Source: Nansenia antarctica
Taxonomy: Eukaryota > Chordata > Actinopteri > Argentiniformes > Microstomatidae
DNA: 64,000 nucleotides
Assembly (NCBI GenBank): GCA_963989245.1
Contig: OZ022346.1
Location: forward strand, 47,653,092-47,717,091
Direction of reading: 5' to 3'
The translations under genes and the position numbers were made by a program. Below, in pieces: positions 28,876 to 40,940 of this stretch (the first letter of the stretch is position 1; the number at the start of each line of letters is the position of its first letter). The notes beneath the pieces are model-generated. The model searched no databases. It was not told the origin of the DNA and saw only the letters and a program-made list of their open reading frames with translations.

Positions 28876-29076
28876 ATGGCTGATACTGATGTGATGAAGT
28901 TGATCCGGGCTGTCCTCCAGTCGGATAAAGATGGGGTGTCCATCGCACGCCTGCAGACGGACTACAGGTCTCTGACGGGAGAGTTCATCCCCCTCAAACG
29001 GCTGGGCTACCCCTCCACGGAGGCCTATCTCAGGAGCATCCCCACGGTGGTGCGGGTGGAGATTCGCAATGGAAGG
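28876..29076 (+). CDS. tdrd7: tdrd7 first coding exon, LOTUS domain 1
   Basis: ATG start in GCAGGATGG. It encodes VMKLIRAVLQSDKDGVSIAR and GYPSTEAYLRSIPTVVRVE, a winged-helix OST-HTH/LOTUS domain. The donor is AAGG/GTGGGT. Confidence 0.95.
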
Positions 29077-32000
29077 GTGGGTACAGTAGCTAGCCACGAC
29101 CACTTCATCTGTACATTACATTTATATTGACCTTTGGATGTTGTGTACAACATATAGGCTACTACACGTATAAATATATAATCCTATTCACAGATAGTTC
29201 AGAAGTTCCATAGCCGCTGCTCATAAATTTGCTACTCAGTCACTTAACGCAGAATTGTATTATTATTGGTAACTTGATTAAATCTTTGGCCTCTGTAAAA
29301 TCATCGCATGCAATACTGACATGCAATAATAGTTTTACGGTGTGGGTTTTTTTCTTCATGCCTTTTGTGATCTTCATACTACCGTAACTTGTTCTAGCTC
29401 ATGTGTTTTGCGGGTGTCCTGGAAGAGACTTCACACATTGCTCAACTGGTAGCCCGACAGAGGACCTCCAAGAGGCCCGGCCGGTCACAGATTGTGAACT
29501 GCCCGATCAGGGTTAAACCCTCCTCATTCCTGTTTAACGGTAGGTAAAAAAATAAATAAAAATGGACTGACATATATAGCGTCTTATTCCAAAGCGCTTT
29601 ACAATGGCCTCTCATTCACACACCAATGGCGGCAAGCTACCATGTAAGGCGCCGGCCCGCTCATTGGGAGCAATTTGGGGTTCAATGTCTTGCTCAAGGA
29701 CACTTCGACATGTGGCCAGCTGGGGCTCAAACCGCCGATCTGCCAACCTTGTGATCATTAGACGGCAGCTCTACCTCCTGCGCCACAGCCTCCCCTATTC
29801 TTGTCACCGCCGTCCAATGAGAGATGGAGAAATGCCTCATTTGAGGACAATAGTTATGTTTCTGGCAGACATTTTGCTACTGCTGAACTATGGACATGGA
29901 TGGTTGGAACAGAACTTAGTAACTGGGCTCTTGCAGGTCAGACAGTGAACTAGAAAACGAGACGGGCTGGCCTAGTTCAGCCAGTATTCCTCTGAGAACA
30001 TCGGCTTTCTACAGGAAGCTAAGAATACAACTCCTTAAAAAGCCCTCTCTCCCTCTCGCTCGCTTGCTCTCTGTACAATATTTTGGTGTGTGAACAAAAC
30101 CTGACGGGGGGAGGGGGGGGGGTAGTATGAAGCTTCTCAAACCCTGAAGGCTGTTGTCTCTCCTCCTTCCCACTTGTCTTCCAGAAAAGCCCCGGACATC
30201 GTCGTTGCGTCAACCAACGCACTGTGGGCTGTCTGGCAGGCTCATGACCCAGACATCTATGGGGAGACGGCCGCACATGAATAGAGGCTACGGAGGTCTT
30301 GGGTTCAACCCTGATGCCCAGCACAGAGGACCCATCATTCAGATGAAGAAACCACCTGTGCAGTGTGAGAGGTGAGGGGACTCAAGGACACACACAGACA
30401 CACACACACACACACAGGCTCCCAGATTCTGGATTCAGTATTCACATTTTATTAGGATGTGAGGCTTTTGTCACTAAAATTGGAAGCAGCAAAGATGTGT
30501 CTGTGTGTGTGAGAGCCGAGAGGAGAGCAGCGGAGAGAGGAGAAAAAGGTTAATATTCCCCACTTTCTCTCAGTCATCGTTGCTTAAGTAACCTGCCCAC
30601 CCTATTCCGTTCAGACATGGTACTCCGGACTGATGTGAGCATTAAGTACATACTGTGACATCATGAGTGACCAGGCTGCTTTATTTCAAACAAGCTTTAT
30701 TTCAAACAGTTTCAAGTTTATTGTGACATAAACCTGGCACATTACACAAGTGTAAGAGGGTAACATTCTTAGGCTTCGGTTCATGACTTGTGATTGCAGC
30801 ACAAGACAATAAGGCAATAGGCATAATTCAAGATAAGAAGAAAAATGACAATAGTACAGAACATAATTGACAAATAACATTATTTACAATAAGTGACTGT
30901 GAGCTTAATCTTAGGTATGCATGGGATGTGCTTGTGGAGGATAGTCAATAGCAGTGCTCGATCGCCTTGGTGCAGTTGCCATTTGGAGCTCCAATTAACC
31001 CCAATAAACACTTTTAGCACCTTCTGATGACCGCTTGTAGATGCACTGTCTGAAGTTTTTGCTGAAAAATGAAGTCACAAGTCTGTAAACAGATATTCTG
31101 CTCCACCAAAAGAGTCTCCTACGTAAAAATTCTAATTTCTACTGGGTTTTTTGCATTAAAATAGCTATAGAGGCATGCAGATAGGCAACATTGCATAACT
31201 ATTGATAGGAGTGTTGACATTTTTTCTTTCCAGAAATAATTTATTCGAGGTCTCTTTGGAAAGTCCTAATTCACTGCTTAATTGTCATACACAGAAAAAC
31301 TGGGTGGTAATTTAAGGGTTAATGAACATGTTATTGGGGACAATTTCATCATACATACACAATATTATCGCCGTATTGCAAACATATAAATGTGAATTTT
31401 AGTCAGTGTGTATGGATGCAAACGCACACACTCACACACACACATTTGTTTTTGTAATCTTCTGTGTCAGAAATAGGTTTCAAATTAGATACCTACTGTA
31501 GTTCACAAAACATTTAGTCTATTTGATGATACAAAGCAAGTTGCTCATGTTGATGGTGGCACACTTCATATTGATGGTGACACAATCTCTCTGTCTTTAG
31601 TCCAGACAAGAGGTTGCCGCTACCTTCCGGGCCATCAGGTGACCATCAGGATAAACCTGCTGGTGAGTGCGACCCCATTGTCCACGCACCCCTTTATATA
31701 GGCCTGTCCCAACACTTTTTAGATTAATCATTTCTTTCTCCCCACTTTAAGTCAATCACTAATGTAGACTACCCACAGTTATGGGTGAGGTAATCACTAA
31801 TCTAGTCTCTTCCCACACAACGTGGAGTAAACTATTACTAGACTAGTAAAGCGTTTTTGCTGCTGTTTTCCAGCTCCCTCCCCAAGGCCAAAGAACATCT
31901 ACGACTACGACCAAGAATTGGTTCAGAGTCGCCTCATAGAGGTCCTGACCAAGTATTCTTGTGGTCTCTGGCAGTCCAAACTGCCCACTGTGTACCGGGA

Positions 32001-35000
32001 AATGTTCTGCCAGGAACTACACGGCCAGGCCATCATAGACATGGAGAACTGGACGCACATTTGCTCAGTGAGTATGACTGCAACAATTACAATATTGATT
32101 ACTTCCTTACTCCTCTTCATCCCCTTTGGGACATAAGGCTTCAATGAGCTCTCTCCGTTGCATTCGGTCCTTGGCAGCATCCTGCTCCTTTCCCTATGAC
32201 AGGTTAATCTGTTCCAGCTCTTGTGTTTGCACAGTTGTGTCACAGTTCTGCGCCAGGTGAACTGAGACTGCCAAAGGCCCCTGGCCTGAGCTAGATTACT
32301 CTTCCATCAACTGGTGGATTGATGATTCACTTGCTTAGTCAAATGTATTGATTGTAAGTCGCTTTTGGAATAAGGCGTCTGCTAAATGCCTAAAATGTAG
32401 GTGGTTTTGGGCCTCCCAGGTTCAGTGTTGCTTAGAGGAGTGAAAGTTATGTTTCAAACACACTTTCTTGCAGGCCAAAGTGCATTTGGTGGACACTAGT
32501 ATCGCTTTGTAGTATTGAAACATTTCTCTGCCGACCTCTACCTCAGCAGTGCGTGTGCTTTTCATTTCAGCGCCCATGTTAACGGGTTAGAGCAGCCATA
32601 CAGCGCGCAAGGTGCACGTCTCACGCTGGCTGCCGCGACACGCCATCTAGAGATTTTGATTCTCACCATTATTTTCTGCATGCAATGCATGCAAAGGCAA
32701 ACCTCAATCGACAAAGATAGGGCTGGTAGTAGCAGCTCTGCTGTTAAAGCTGCACTGCCAGTACGGAAGCCGCAAGCATGAGAGCCGCAGCAGTTCCGCC
32801 ATGCACACACGCTGCTGAAGTAGAGGTCGGAGGTGCGGTTCGAGCTGTGATGCCAAGTATGAGTATTTGAGGCTGGTAAATACCCAGATACCAGTTAGAA
32901 CTCCATTGTTCACCCAGATATAGAAATGTCATTACAGTAAATCATAAATCATAAATCACAGTTAGGTTGTGTTAATGAGATCTTGTGTCTCTGCTGTAGA
33001 CAATCACTAACTAAGGTGACACTTTGGCCCACGTTTCCTCTCCTTACCTCTATGCTTAAAGTAAGTACAGTACAGTACAGTAGATCATATAAAGGACCCA
33101 GCAGTTAAATCAAAACTAGTTTTGAATAGAACAGTCTGTGTTAAGACACACTCCACCTGTGAAGAAGTTGCCAAATTCATGTGAAGTTTTCAGATCATGA
33201 TTTGAGTTGTATGAGAAATGTGCAGTTGGTGTGAGTTATGAGTAGAATGACACCGCTTCCCCTAACTTATAACTGATGCTGTGACTGTATGTAAGTGGAG
33301 GAGGTGTTGGAGATGTCTGTATTTTTCTATCTTTTAACTGTGCTGGAAATGCTTGGATGTGTGCCACTGTCTGTTGTGTGTGCTCTTTTGTTTTAACATG
33401 TAACCTGATTTCTTTTCAGCCCCCCCTCCCCCTAAGAGGCTTTTGTCTTTTGCCAGGCCGCCAATGTAAATGCCTACAATGCCTGCCTGGTTAAATAAAA
33501 AATTAAATTAAATTGTGTTCCAGATTGAATGGGTCAGCAGCACTAAACGAGACGACCGACTGGTTTTCCCCCTTCTGTCCAAAGCCCCCAGCATCACCCC
33601 TCCAGCGAAATCAGCCACTGTCGGCACAACGTCACAAACCCCTCCTACCACCCCCTCCCAGACGGCTGCAACAGTCCCACCGGACATTTGCCTCAAACTC
33701 AAAGAGCTCCTGTCCAAGAACATCCATGGCCTGTGGGCCCACGCCCTCCCCAAGCTCTTCCAGGAAACCTTCAAGACTCCTTTCCCCGAACTAGACAACC
33801 TGTCGCTGCTGCTGGACGCGTGCACCGTGGAGTACCCCTTTCTTGACAACAAGAAGAAGGCCATTCTCTACGCCCTCCCCACGGAGGACAAGAGCAGAGC
33901 CCAGCAGGTCCCCCGTGCCACCAACCCCCCGTCGGCCAGCCCCCTGGTGCCCCCGCTGGTTAAGCCCAAGGAGCAGTACTCCTCTGTGCTGGTGGTGGAA
34001 GCCAGCACCAAAGATGTCATCATCAGGTAGATGCCAAAGTTCATATTGTGAGGAGGAGCGAAAAATTAAATATGGATCAGGCAAATACATTCAGGTGAAC
34101 TGAGACTGGTGATGTGTATAAAGTATTTATGACTCTGAAGGTCAGAGTCATTGAGCTTCTCACAGTGGTAGCCAAACATTCTGAAGAGATGGTTCACTTT
34201 TTTTTGTACATTTGCCTTTCTATAATATATCTGTTGCCGTCGATCTAGATGGTTTTTGAGTGCATGTTTCCGTGAAGTTATTCTTCCTGCGCGGCAAAAC
34301 GTCATTCGGGGGTTTTGTAAATGTGACCCCAAAGAGAAGAGTTCCTTCAAAACTGCGCCAACCTTGTGTATGTACCATGATCCTCAGGTACATAGGCAAG
34401 GAATATTCTGACGCCCAGGAGGCGATGGAAGACACCATGCAGATACTCTACAGCCGACTCGGCGCACAGAAGCCCTTACTCAACCCTGCCGTGGGGGAAC
34501 TGGTTGCCGTGAGGTTCGAAGGTGGAGAGGAGGTCATCCGAGCCCAAGTCGGTGAGGTCACGAGTGACGGTCAGGTCAAGGTAAAGTCTTTCATACCCTA
34601 TTTATGCCAACATCAGTTGGGTGAACATAAGAACCCCAGTCATATTATTATAATGATAATATCATCATCAGTCATATTATACACACAGTTTAGTTTTTTT
34701 TTCGGGCTTGATTTGGACGTCTGTTGTGGGGTCCTCTGTGGCTCGGTTGGTAGAGAATGGTGCTAACAACACATAGGTTTGGGGTTTGATTCCCGCTGGG
34801 ACAATATAAACAGGAAAATGAAATGTATGCACTCGCTGCAATATAAGTTGCTTTGGATAAAAGCGTCAGCTAAATGGCATGTAGTAATAATAATAATATC
34901 ATATTAAATGCATTGTAAGAAAAGATCCGTCCCTTTAGTGTTGAGACAGCGTGGTTGTCCATAGACCACTGGTTTGTTTAGCTGCGTTGACAGTTTAAAC

Positions 35001-37635
35001 AGGTATAGACAGTTTACTCATTCTCCTGGGTGCTTTTCAAGCACCCGAGTCTTGAGTGAGGATTTGACCCATAGCAAGCCTCCAGGAAATCAAATGAAAA
35101 TATTTTAATTGTCATCAGTGTTGTATGATTTCGTAAGCATTGCTTATCATGTATGTATGTATACGTATGTACTTGAGATAAACGTTGCAAAACATTTAAA
35201 TAAAGGTCCACTGCAAATCCAAGCCCCCATTTCTGACCAGGCGTAATCTTGCCCCTGCAGGTGTACTATGTGGACCATGGATTCTCAGAAGTCGTTAGCA
35301 AAAGCAGGCTCCTCCACCTGCACAAGGACTTCTTCCAGTTGCCATTCCAAGCTGCCAACTGCAGCCTAGCAGGTAACTTACAAACCTCAGTTTCTGACGC
35401 GTGGACCTTCGGAGCGTATCGATGAAGCAATCATCCTCTTCTATTGCTCTGTTCTCCTGAGTGATGTCTGTCTGTGGTGTTCTCTCTGCAGGCCTGGAGA
35501 GCTTTATGACAGAGCCTGCTGTGCTGGCGGCTCTGGAGTCCCTGGCGGTTGGTAAGATCCTCCTGCTGGAGACTCTGGGGAAGGACGGGGCACTGGTGGT
35601 GCTGTACAACACGTTGCACGATGTTGATGTCAATGTCAACGCTGCCTGTCTCCTCGCCCTCCAGGATCAGTCCATGGCAAGCCCTCTGCAGGTTGGTAGC
35701 ATGTCATCATCCGGGGACTTGCTTTCTACAGCAGGTTAGGTCGTAAACCAAGGAGCTTCAGTTAATAAGTAAAAACTTAAGTGCCGGGGGGGGGGGCGCA
35801 GACAACTTTCCGAATAATTTCAATAATTTCCAAAAATGTATTTGAATAAATAACAATAATTTCCAACCCTAGGTTGGACTTCCTTCGCTCCTAGAATCTC
35901 AGTCGAGAGATTTGAAATTCTGGTTTTCAAGATCTCAAGCTAATGCAAATATTTTTTACAAGCCTACAGCATTTTCATTCATCGGTTTACTTTCATAAAC
36001 GCCAATGGAATAACCAAGGGTACCTGCTGAGCATTGTGATGTTACATTAACATTTTTAAGCAAAAAATAGGGACTACAATACATCTTTAAGAATCGATGG
36101 TAATACATTTACACATTCAAAAATGGTTTCACAAATTACTGATTGTGGTGAATCGTGTAATGTGGAGCTTTTGTGTTTTCTCTTGTAGGTCAACAGCATG
36201 TACATGAAAGTGTGTGTGACCAACATATGCACTGATCAGACCATCTTCTGCCAGCTGCCCTCACGAGGGCAGGTGAAGCTGAATGACATTTTGAAGAAGA
36301 TTGAAGCCTTCTTCATATCCCAGGTAGATGAAGACTGGTACACTAGCATACCATTTGTGTTTTATTGTAAGTAGCTTATATTGAAGTTGGACCGTTGCTG
36401 TGGGACAGGTCACGTCAGAGTCGTTGGTGTCGAAGCCGTTTTGTGGAATGTGCTGCCTCGCCCGCCACAATGGGAAATGGTCCAGAGTGGAGGTACTGTA
36501 AGAGTCCCTTTTTCAGAATTAAAATGTATTGAATTATTCAGCAAGATTGGACATTTTTCAATGATTTCTATGATAATATTAACACTGTTCTCTTGCCCAG
36601 ATATGTTCATGGAGGTATGTAGTGTCTCCACCGAATGCCACGCATGCTCAAAAACTATGTTGTGTCCCATTCTCCTGTGTCAGATCACCTACCTCCACTG
36701 TGGTGGCAGAGTTCTGGATATTCGGTTCGTTGACCTGGGAACCCCTGCCTCTGTGGAGGTCATCGAGCTTAGGGAGATCCCCACACCTTTCTTACATGAG
36801 CTCATGGTCATCCCACACCAGGTGAGACAGCCACACACCAGACGCCGAAGCGACACCCACAGACTTCAACTCTTGTTTTGAAATGCTAATTCTTTTTTCC
36901 CCAAGAAATGTGGTTACCTTCTCAGTTGGGCATCGTAGAAGTGTGCTCTTGTGTCTATAATGTGTGTCTAAGCGTGTTTGAGTGTCTAGAAAAGCTATAA
37001 GTCTAATGCAGTGGTTCCCAGACCAGTGTTAATATTATTATTATTATTATTATTATAGGCGATCAAGTGCTGTCTGGAGGGTATGTCAGTGGGGAGAGCC
37101 TGGCCTCCTAAAGCTCTCCTCTGGCTGAGAGCTGCTGTCCACAACTCCACGGACTGTAGCATAAAGGTAATTCACACAGTTGTATCTTTACATACAGGGT
37201 TCCCACGGGTCCTTGAAATCCTTGAATGTTTGTGAATTTGAGGAAAAAAATCACGGTCTTAAAAGTTTTTGAGAATAGACATGGGTCATTGAAAGTGCTT
37301 GAATTCCCCTCTCTCTCTCTCTCTAAAAAAAATAATATATATATATATATATTCAAAAATGTTTTACTTAGCTTAGTCTCTGTATTGCTTAACTTTACAC
37401 ATATTTCACATATTGTTTTGCTATGCTGTGGTAGAGAAGGCAAGAGACCATCTAGTGTTCACACATTCAATCTCTTTTTAATTGTTGTCTGTGAGCGCAT
37501 AATTCCTATTACTCATCTAGATCTGTCTCAAACTATGCCGTGTTGGGTCCTTGAATTTGAGGGAATTGAGTCTTGAAAGTCCTTGAAAGGTGCTTGAATT
37601 TGATGTTTCAGAAGGTGTGGGAACCCTGACATATT

Positions 37636-37681
<46 letters not shown>

Positions 37682-39429
37682 TTAATAGTGTAACAAGTGT
37701 GGAGAATGATAGCCAAACACATGTATTATCTTTCTATATCTATCTATTTTTGGACAAACACAGATATTGTTGAAAAGTGTATGTACTCAGATGCACAGTT
37801 CGTTTAAGATGAAGTTCTTGCTCTGCTAGGAAGAAAGTTACAGTGGTGTTACTGGTGTAACTAATTTCAATCCTTATAGTGGAGCTATATCCTATATCTA
37901 TACTTTTTATGACGGGCTAATTTTGGATCAGATTTTTGTTTTTTCAACCCTTCTTCTCCCTTCTTTCTGCACTTCAGATCTCCAAGCTGGATGAAGCCAA
38001 GCTGGTTCACATCTACATGTTCACCTCTAATGGCACTCCATTAGAGGTGAAGACCAGCATCAACCACCAGATGGCGCACTCTGATCTGTGGAAGTGGCCC
38101 AGCCAGAGGAACCCTAACCCTCTGAGCTCTGGTGGCGGTGACTGTGACCTCACCAAGATGGTGATGGTGGAGCTGTCCCTGACCAGCCCTGTGCCGCACC
38201 CAACCCCAGCCCAGGGATCAGAGGGGTTGACGGTGGACGAAGTCGCCCCCAGGGGGGTCACTTCGGCCAGGGGACAGTCGCTGCGGCTGCCCCCTCTCCT
38301 GGAGCTTCCTCCGACGGACCAGAACCTGGATATCTATGTGTCTGTGGCCTGTCACCCGGGCCACTTTGTGTTTCTGGCCTGGCAGGATCTGCATAAGCTG
38401 GAGGTTCTGTTGGGAGAGATGATCCTCTACTACAACAAGACAGAGGAGGGGACCAGAGTAGAGGATGTGAGGAAAGGAGAGATCTACGCCGCCAAAATGG
38501 AGAAAGAGTGAGTACATCAGGGGAGGCTGATGGAGGTAGAAATCAGAGGCCAGACTCATTGTAGGCTAATGCATGGAATAAGAAAAACAACAACAACAAC
38601 AACAACAAAGAAAGCCGTATGGTTTGTTTATAGATTACATCAATTGTGTTTTGGGGATTTTCCTTAATACGCTAAAACGCAGAATAAACTCAGGAAACAT
38701 CATAGCTCTTTCGCATTCCTTTTTAACGACGATGCCGTTGGCGATCAAAGAGTGTTACTCCGTCATTACTAAATGTATAGTTTAATTCGCCTTGAAACGT
38801 TAACATAGTGGTGCTGGCGAGTTTACAGCATGGCACAGTGCCACTCTCGCCTGCTTCGGTCCTCCACACAGCCTGACCTGGAGGCCATGACCACATCTGC
38901 AGTTGGGCATGCGGTTCAACTCCCAGAGGCATTTGACGTCTTCGATTTTTGACCCTTCAAAAATATCAGCTGGTTTTAGAAACTGTTGCCTTGCACTATA
39001 TGTTTAGTCTCTGACAAACAGGTCCAGGGGGGTATTCCATCAACGTCGCTAAAGGAAGGAGGCTTATTTTGATGCATCTCATGAAAAAATAAGCCTGGAT
39101 TATCCTTTAGCAACGTTGATGGAATACCCCCCTGGTTTATGTTATACCTTCTGATAAGTTATGGGCAACAAAACAATGACGTTTATTTTGGGAGATTTTC
39201 TGACGCTCTCCCTTCCCCCTCCTTTCCCAGCTGGCACCGGGTGGTGGTGAAGGGGCTGCTGCCTAACGGCCTGGTGTCTGTGTACAAGCTGGATTACGGA
39301 AAACATGAGCTAGTCAGGTGCACCCAGCTGCAGCCTCTGATTGAGGAGTTTAGACAGCTACCCTTCCAAGGCATCACTGCACAGTTGGCTGGTGAGTGGA
39401 CGCTGAGATATGATGGCCCTGATTCATCA

Positions 39430-39472
<43 letters not shown>

Positions 39473-40649
39473 GAAATGAGCTGAGCGTATGATTGATCAC
39501 ATTGACTGTTTTACGTAATTATGGCAGATAAGTCACATTGCTTAACTTAACACATATTTCACAATATATTGTTTTGCTGTGCTGTGGTAGAGAAGGCAAC
39601 AGACCATCTAGTGTTCACACATTCAAGCCTCTCTTTTTAATTGTTGTCCGTATAGTTCCTATTATATAAATTCTCATCTAGATCTGTCTCAAACTATGCC
39701 GTGTTGGGGGTCCTTGAATTTGAGGTAATTGAGTCTTGAAAGTCCTTGAAAAGTGCTTGAATTTGATGTTTCAGAAGGTGTGGGAAGTCCCTGCTGAGAG
39801 TAAATTGATGAATTGATTGCCGGTTGATAAATAAGACCGGTCTTTGGCATTCCCCTGTTTTCCCCTCCTTTATCTGCACTGAGCTTACTAGACCCCCCCC
39901 CATCCCCCACAGCAATGTGCTTTCATCAGCCAGGTCTATCAGATCAGTGTGTGGATCAGCCAGGTCTGTCAGATCAGTGTGTGGATCAGCCAGGTCAGCC
40001 AGGTCTATCAGATCAGTGTGTGGATCAGCCAGGTCAGCCAGGTCTATCAGCCAGGTCTATCAGATCAGTGTGTGGATCAGCCAGGTCAGCCAGGTCTATC
40101 AGCCAGGTCTGTCAGATCAGTGTGTGGATCAGCCAGGTCAGCCAGGTCTATCAGCCAGGTCTATCAGATCAGTGTGTGGATCAGCCAGGTCAGCCAGGTC
40201 TATCAGCCAGGTCTGTCAGATCAGTGTGTGGATCAGCCAGGTCAGCCAGGTCTATCAGCCAGGTCTGTCAGATCAGTGTGTGGATGAGGAGACAGGAAGC
40301 ACTTTTAGACTCGTGGGATGCAACAACACCAGTGTTGAGGCAGTGGTCTGGACACCTCAATCTAATTTCAGGAAATGTAACAGTGTCAGATGATCAGATC
40401 AGGCTCATCTGATTGGCCTCTTCCTCCCCAGGTGTCGAGCAGAGGCAGTGGTCGGAGGCGGCCTCCATCGTGTTCAGGAGCCACGTGGAGAAGAAGGGCC
40501 TGGTGGCTCAGATGGAGTCGGTCCAGGACGCAGCCCTGCCCTGGGACAGGAAGGTGTCCATCTTTGTGGTGGACACGGCAACAGACACGGACGTCTGGCT
40601 GCACCACATCATGGCTGAGTTCCCCCAGGAGCTCAGTACCGCTGCCTAG
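28876..40649 (+). CDS. tdrd7: Tudor domain-containing protein 7 (16 coding exons, complete)
   Basis: TDRD7 is a germ-granule and lens RNP scaffold. LOTUS domains bind Vasa-type helicases and RNA; Tudor domains bind dimethylarginine tails of Piwi-type partners. Exons are 28876-29076, 29398-29539, 30185-30371, 31601-31662, 31874-32067, 33524-34026, 34388-34580, 35261-35372, 35492-35691, 36189-36323, 36409-36492, 36684-36821, 37059-37166, 37978-38507, 39231-39391 and 40432-40649. All junctions are GT-AG, phases agree, and the sum is 3168 bp (1055 residues plus stop, against about 1098 in human). LOTUS domains lie near residues 3-75, 213-265 and 315-375. Tudor domains lie near 460-540, 655-715 and 918-985. 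tmod1 follows in the same direction, as in human. Teleosts can carry two tdrd7 copies; which one this is cannot be told here. Confidence 0.96.
29563..29794 (-). mobile_element. tRNA-derived SINE, family A copy 3 (inverted)
   Basis: The reverse complement starts GAGGCTGTGGCGCAGGAGGT, includes GGTTTGAGCCCC and the GTCCTTGAGCAAGACATTGA body, and ends in the TTTGGAATAAGACGC tail. It lies in tdrd7 intron 2. Confidence 0.85.
30372..31600 (+). other. tdrd7 intron 3
   Basis: No exon-like sequence. A short CA repeat lies near 30395-30418; the rest shows no repeat family I can name. Confidence 0.5.
31874..32067 (+). CDS. tdrd7: tdrd7 exon 5, LOTUS domain 2
   Basis: It encodes RLIEVLTKYSCGLWQSKLPT and VYREMFCQELHGQAI, the second LOTUS domain. 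Phase 1 to 0. Confidence 0.95.
32266..32400 (+). mobile_element. SINE-like repeat, copy 2
   Basis: It matches 925-1068: GCCCCTGGCCTGAGCTAGAT, GGATTGATGATTCACTTGCT and the GTAAGTCGCTTTTGGAATAA tail. It lies in tdrd7 intron 5. Confidence 0.7.
32531..32830. mobile_element. Element with about 27-bp inverted termini
   Basis: The left end CCGACCTCTACCTCAGCAGT GCGTGTG pairs with the right end CACACACGCTGCTGAAGTAG AGGTCGG. It is 300 bp with no coding capacity, probably a MITE in tdrd7 intron 5. Confidence 0.7.
33524..34026 (+). CDS. tdrd7: tdrd7 exon 6, LOTUS domain 3
   Basis: 503-bp exon with a Pro/Thr/Ser-rich linker, then LKLKELLSKNIHGLWAHALP and LLLDACTVEYPF (LOTUS 3). It ends at SSVLVVEASTKDVII, just before the first extended Tudor region. 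Confidence 0.95.
34388..35372 (+). CDS. tdrd7: tdrd7 exons 7-8, Tudor domain 1
   Basis: Exons 34388-34580 and 35261-35372. The Tudor core reads VGELVAVRFEGGEEVIRAQV, then VYYVDHGFSEVVSKSRLLHL. The aromatic-acidic VYYVDHG strand is the Tudor hallmark. Confidence 0.95.
34730..34882 (+). mobile_element. tRNA-derived SINE, family B
   Basis: Head with TGGCTCGGTTGGTAGAG (box A) and GGTTTGATTCCC (box B). The tail GCTTTGGATAAAAGCGTCAG CTAAATGG is also seen at 51.6 and 62.4 kb. It lies in tdrd7 intron 7. Confidence 0.8.
36409..36821 (+). CDS. tdrd7: tdrd7 exons 11-12, Tudor domain 2
   Basis: Exons 36409-36492 and 36684-36821 encode CGMCCLARHNGKWSRVE, then LDIRFVDLGTPASVEVIELR. Human TDRD7 has the same exon-crossing arrangement of its second Tudor domain. 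Confidence 0.95.
37022..37058 (+). repeat. ATT microsatellite forming the acceptor of tdrd7 exon 13
   Basis: ATT repeats run straight into TATAG/GCGATC. The splice acceptor therefore lacks a normal pyrimidine tract and depends on the microsatellite. Confidence 0.85.
37195..37628 (+). mobile_element. CAGGGTTCCCAC non-autonomous element, complete copy
   Basis: Perfect 12-bp termini CAGGGTTCCCAC and GTGGGAACCCTG with several hundred bp of AT-rich interior. ACATA occurs at both flanks but no 8-bp duplication is evident. Partial copies are at 2277, 3314 and 39540. It lies in tdrd7 intron 13. Confidence 0.85.
37978..39391 (+). CDS. tdrd7: tdrd7 exons 14-15, Tudor domain 3
   Basis: Exons 37978-38507 and 39231-39391. 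Exon 14 has a Pro-rich linker, then VSVACHPGHFVFLAWQDLHK and EIYAAKMEKD. Exon 15 gives WHRVVVKGLLPNGLVSVYKL and DYGKHELV, completing Tudor 3. The junction is phase 2. Confidence 0.95.
39024..39135. mobile_element. 112-bp palindromic MITE
   Basis: The ends CCAGGGGGGTATTCCATCAA CG and CGTTGATGGAATACCCCCCT GG are perfect inverted repeats. It lies in tdrd7 intron 14. Confidence 0.88.
39540..39794 (+). mobile_element. CAGGGTTCCCAC element, truncated copy
   Basis: It shares TTGTTTTGCTGTGCTGTGGT and the 3' segment AAAGTCCTTGAAAAGTGCTT with 37195-37628, but lacks the left end. A CAT microsatellite (39425-39470) lies just before it. Confidence 0.75.
39930..40290 (+). repeat. Tandem array with GATCAGTGTGTGGATCAGCC
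   Basis: About eight copies of a roughly 45-60-bp unit with internal CAGCCAGGTC duplications. It lies 140 bp before the last tdrd7 exon. Each unit contains several CAG/GT steps, but none matches tdrd7 exon sequence. Confidence 0.9.
40432..40649 (+). CDS. tdrd7: tdrd7 last exon
   Basis: Acceptor CCCCAG, stop TAG at 40647-40649. It encodes QRQWSEAASIVFRSHVEKKG and ends HIMAEFPQELSTAA, matching the TDRD7 C-terminus. Confidence 0.95.
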
Positions 40650-40934
40650 GACTCTCTGGTCTGTGTGTGTGTGTGTTTTAAAAATAATAATAATCTTATT
40701 CCAGAGCTGGGTGTATTGTTCTGTTTTCAATCCCTATTTTCAGTTATTTAGCACCAGCTTTTGTTCTTCGCACATTAAGCCATTTATCTCTTTGTTAATT
40801 TAATTTGTGGCTGTGTTATTGTTTTAGTGTGTTACTTTATTTGTTTCCTTTTTTCTGATCCTTTAGATCTTTAAATGCTTGAGCTTTTGCTGTGCACTTG
40901 TTTTTCTTTTTGCATGATCTCCCACTACTTAAAA

Positions 40935-40940
40935 AATAAA
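40935..40940 (+). promoter_or_regulatory. Probable tdrd7 polyadenylation signal
   Basis: AATAAA 286 bp after the stop codon, preceded by TTAAA, in AT-rich sequence. Confidence 0.6.

Noticed and set aside
39824..40412. Open frames with QISVWISQVSQVYQ repeats
   Set aside because: They follow the tandem array before the last tdrd7 exon and are not in frame with it by splicing.
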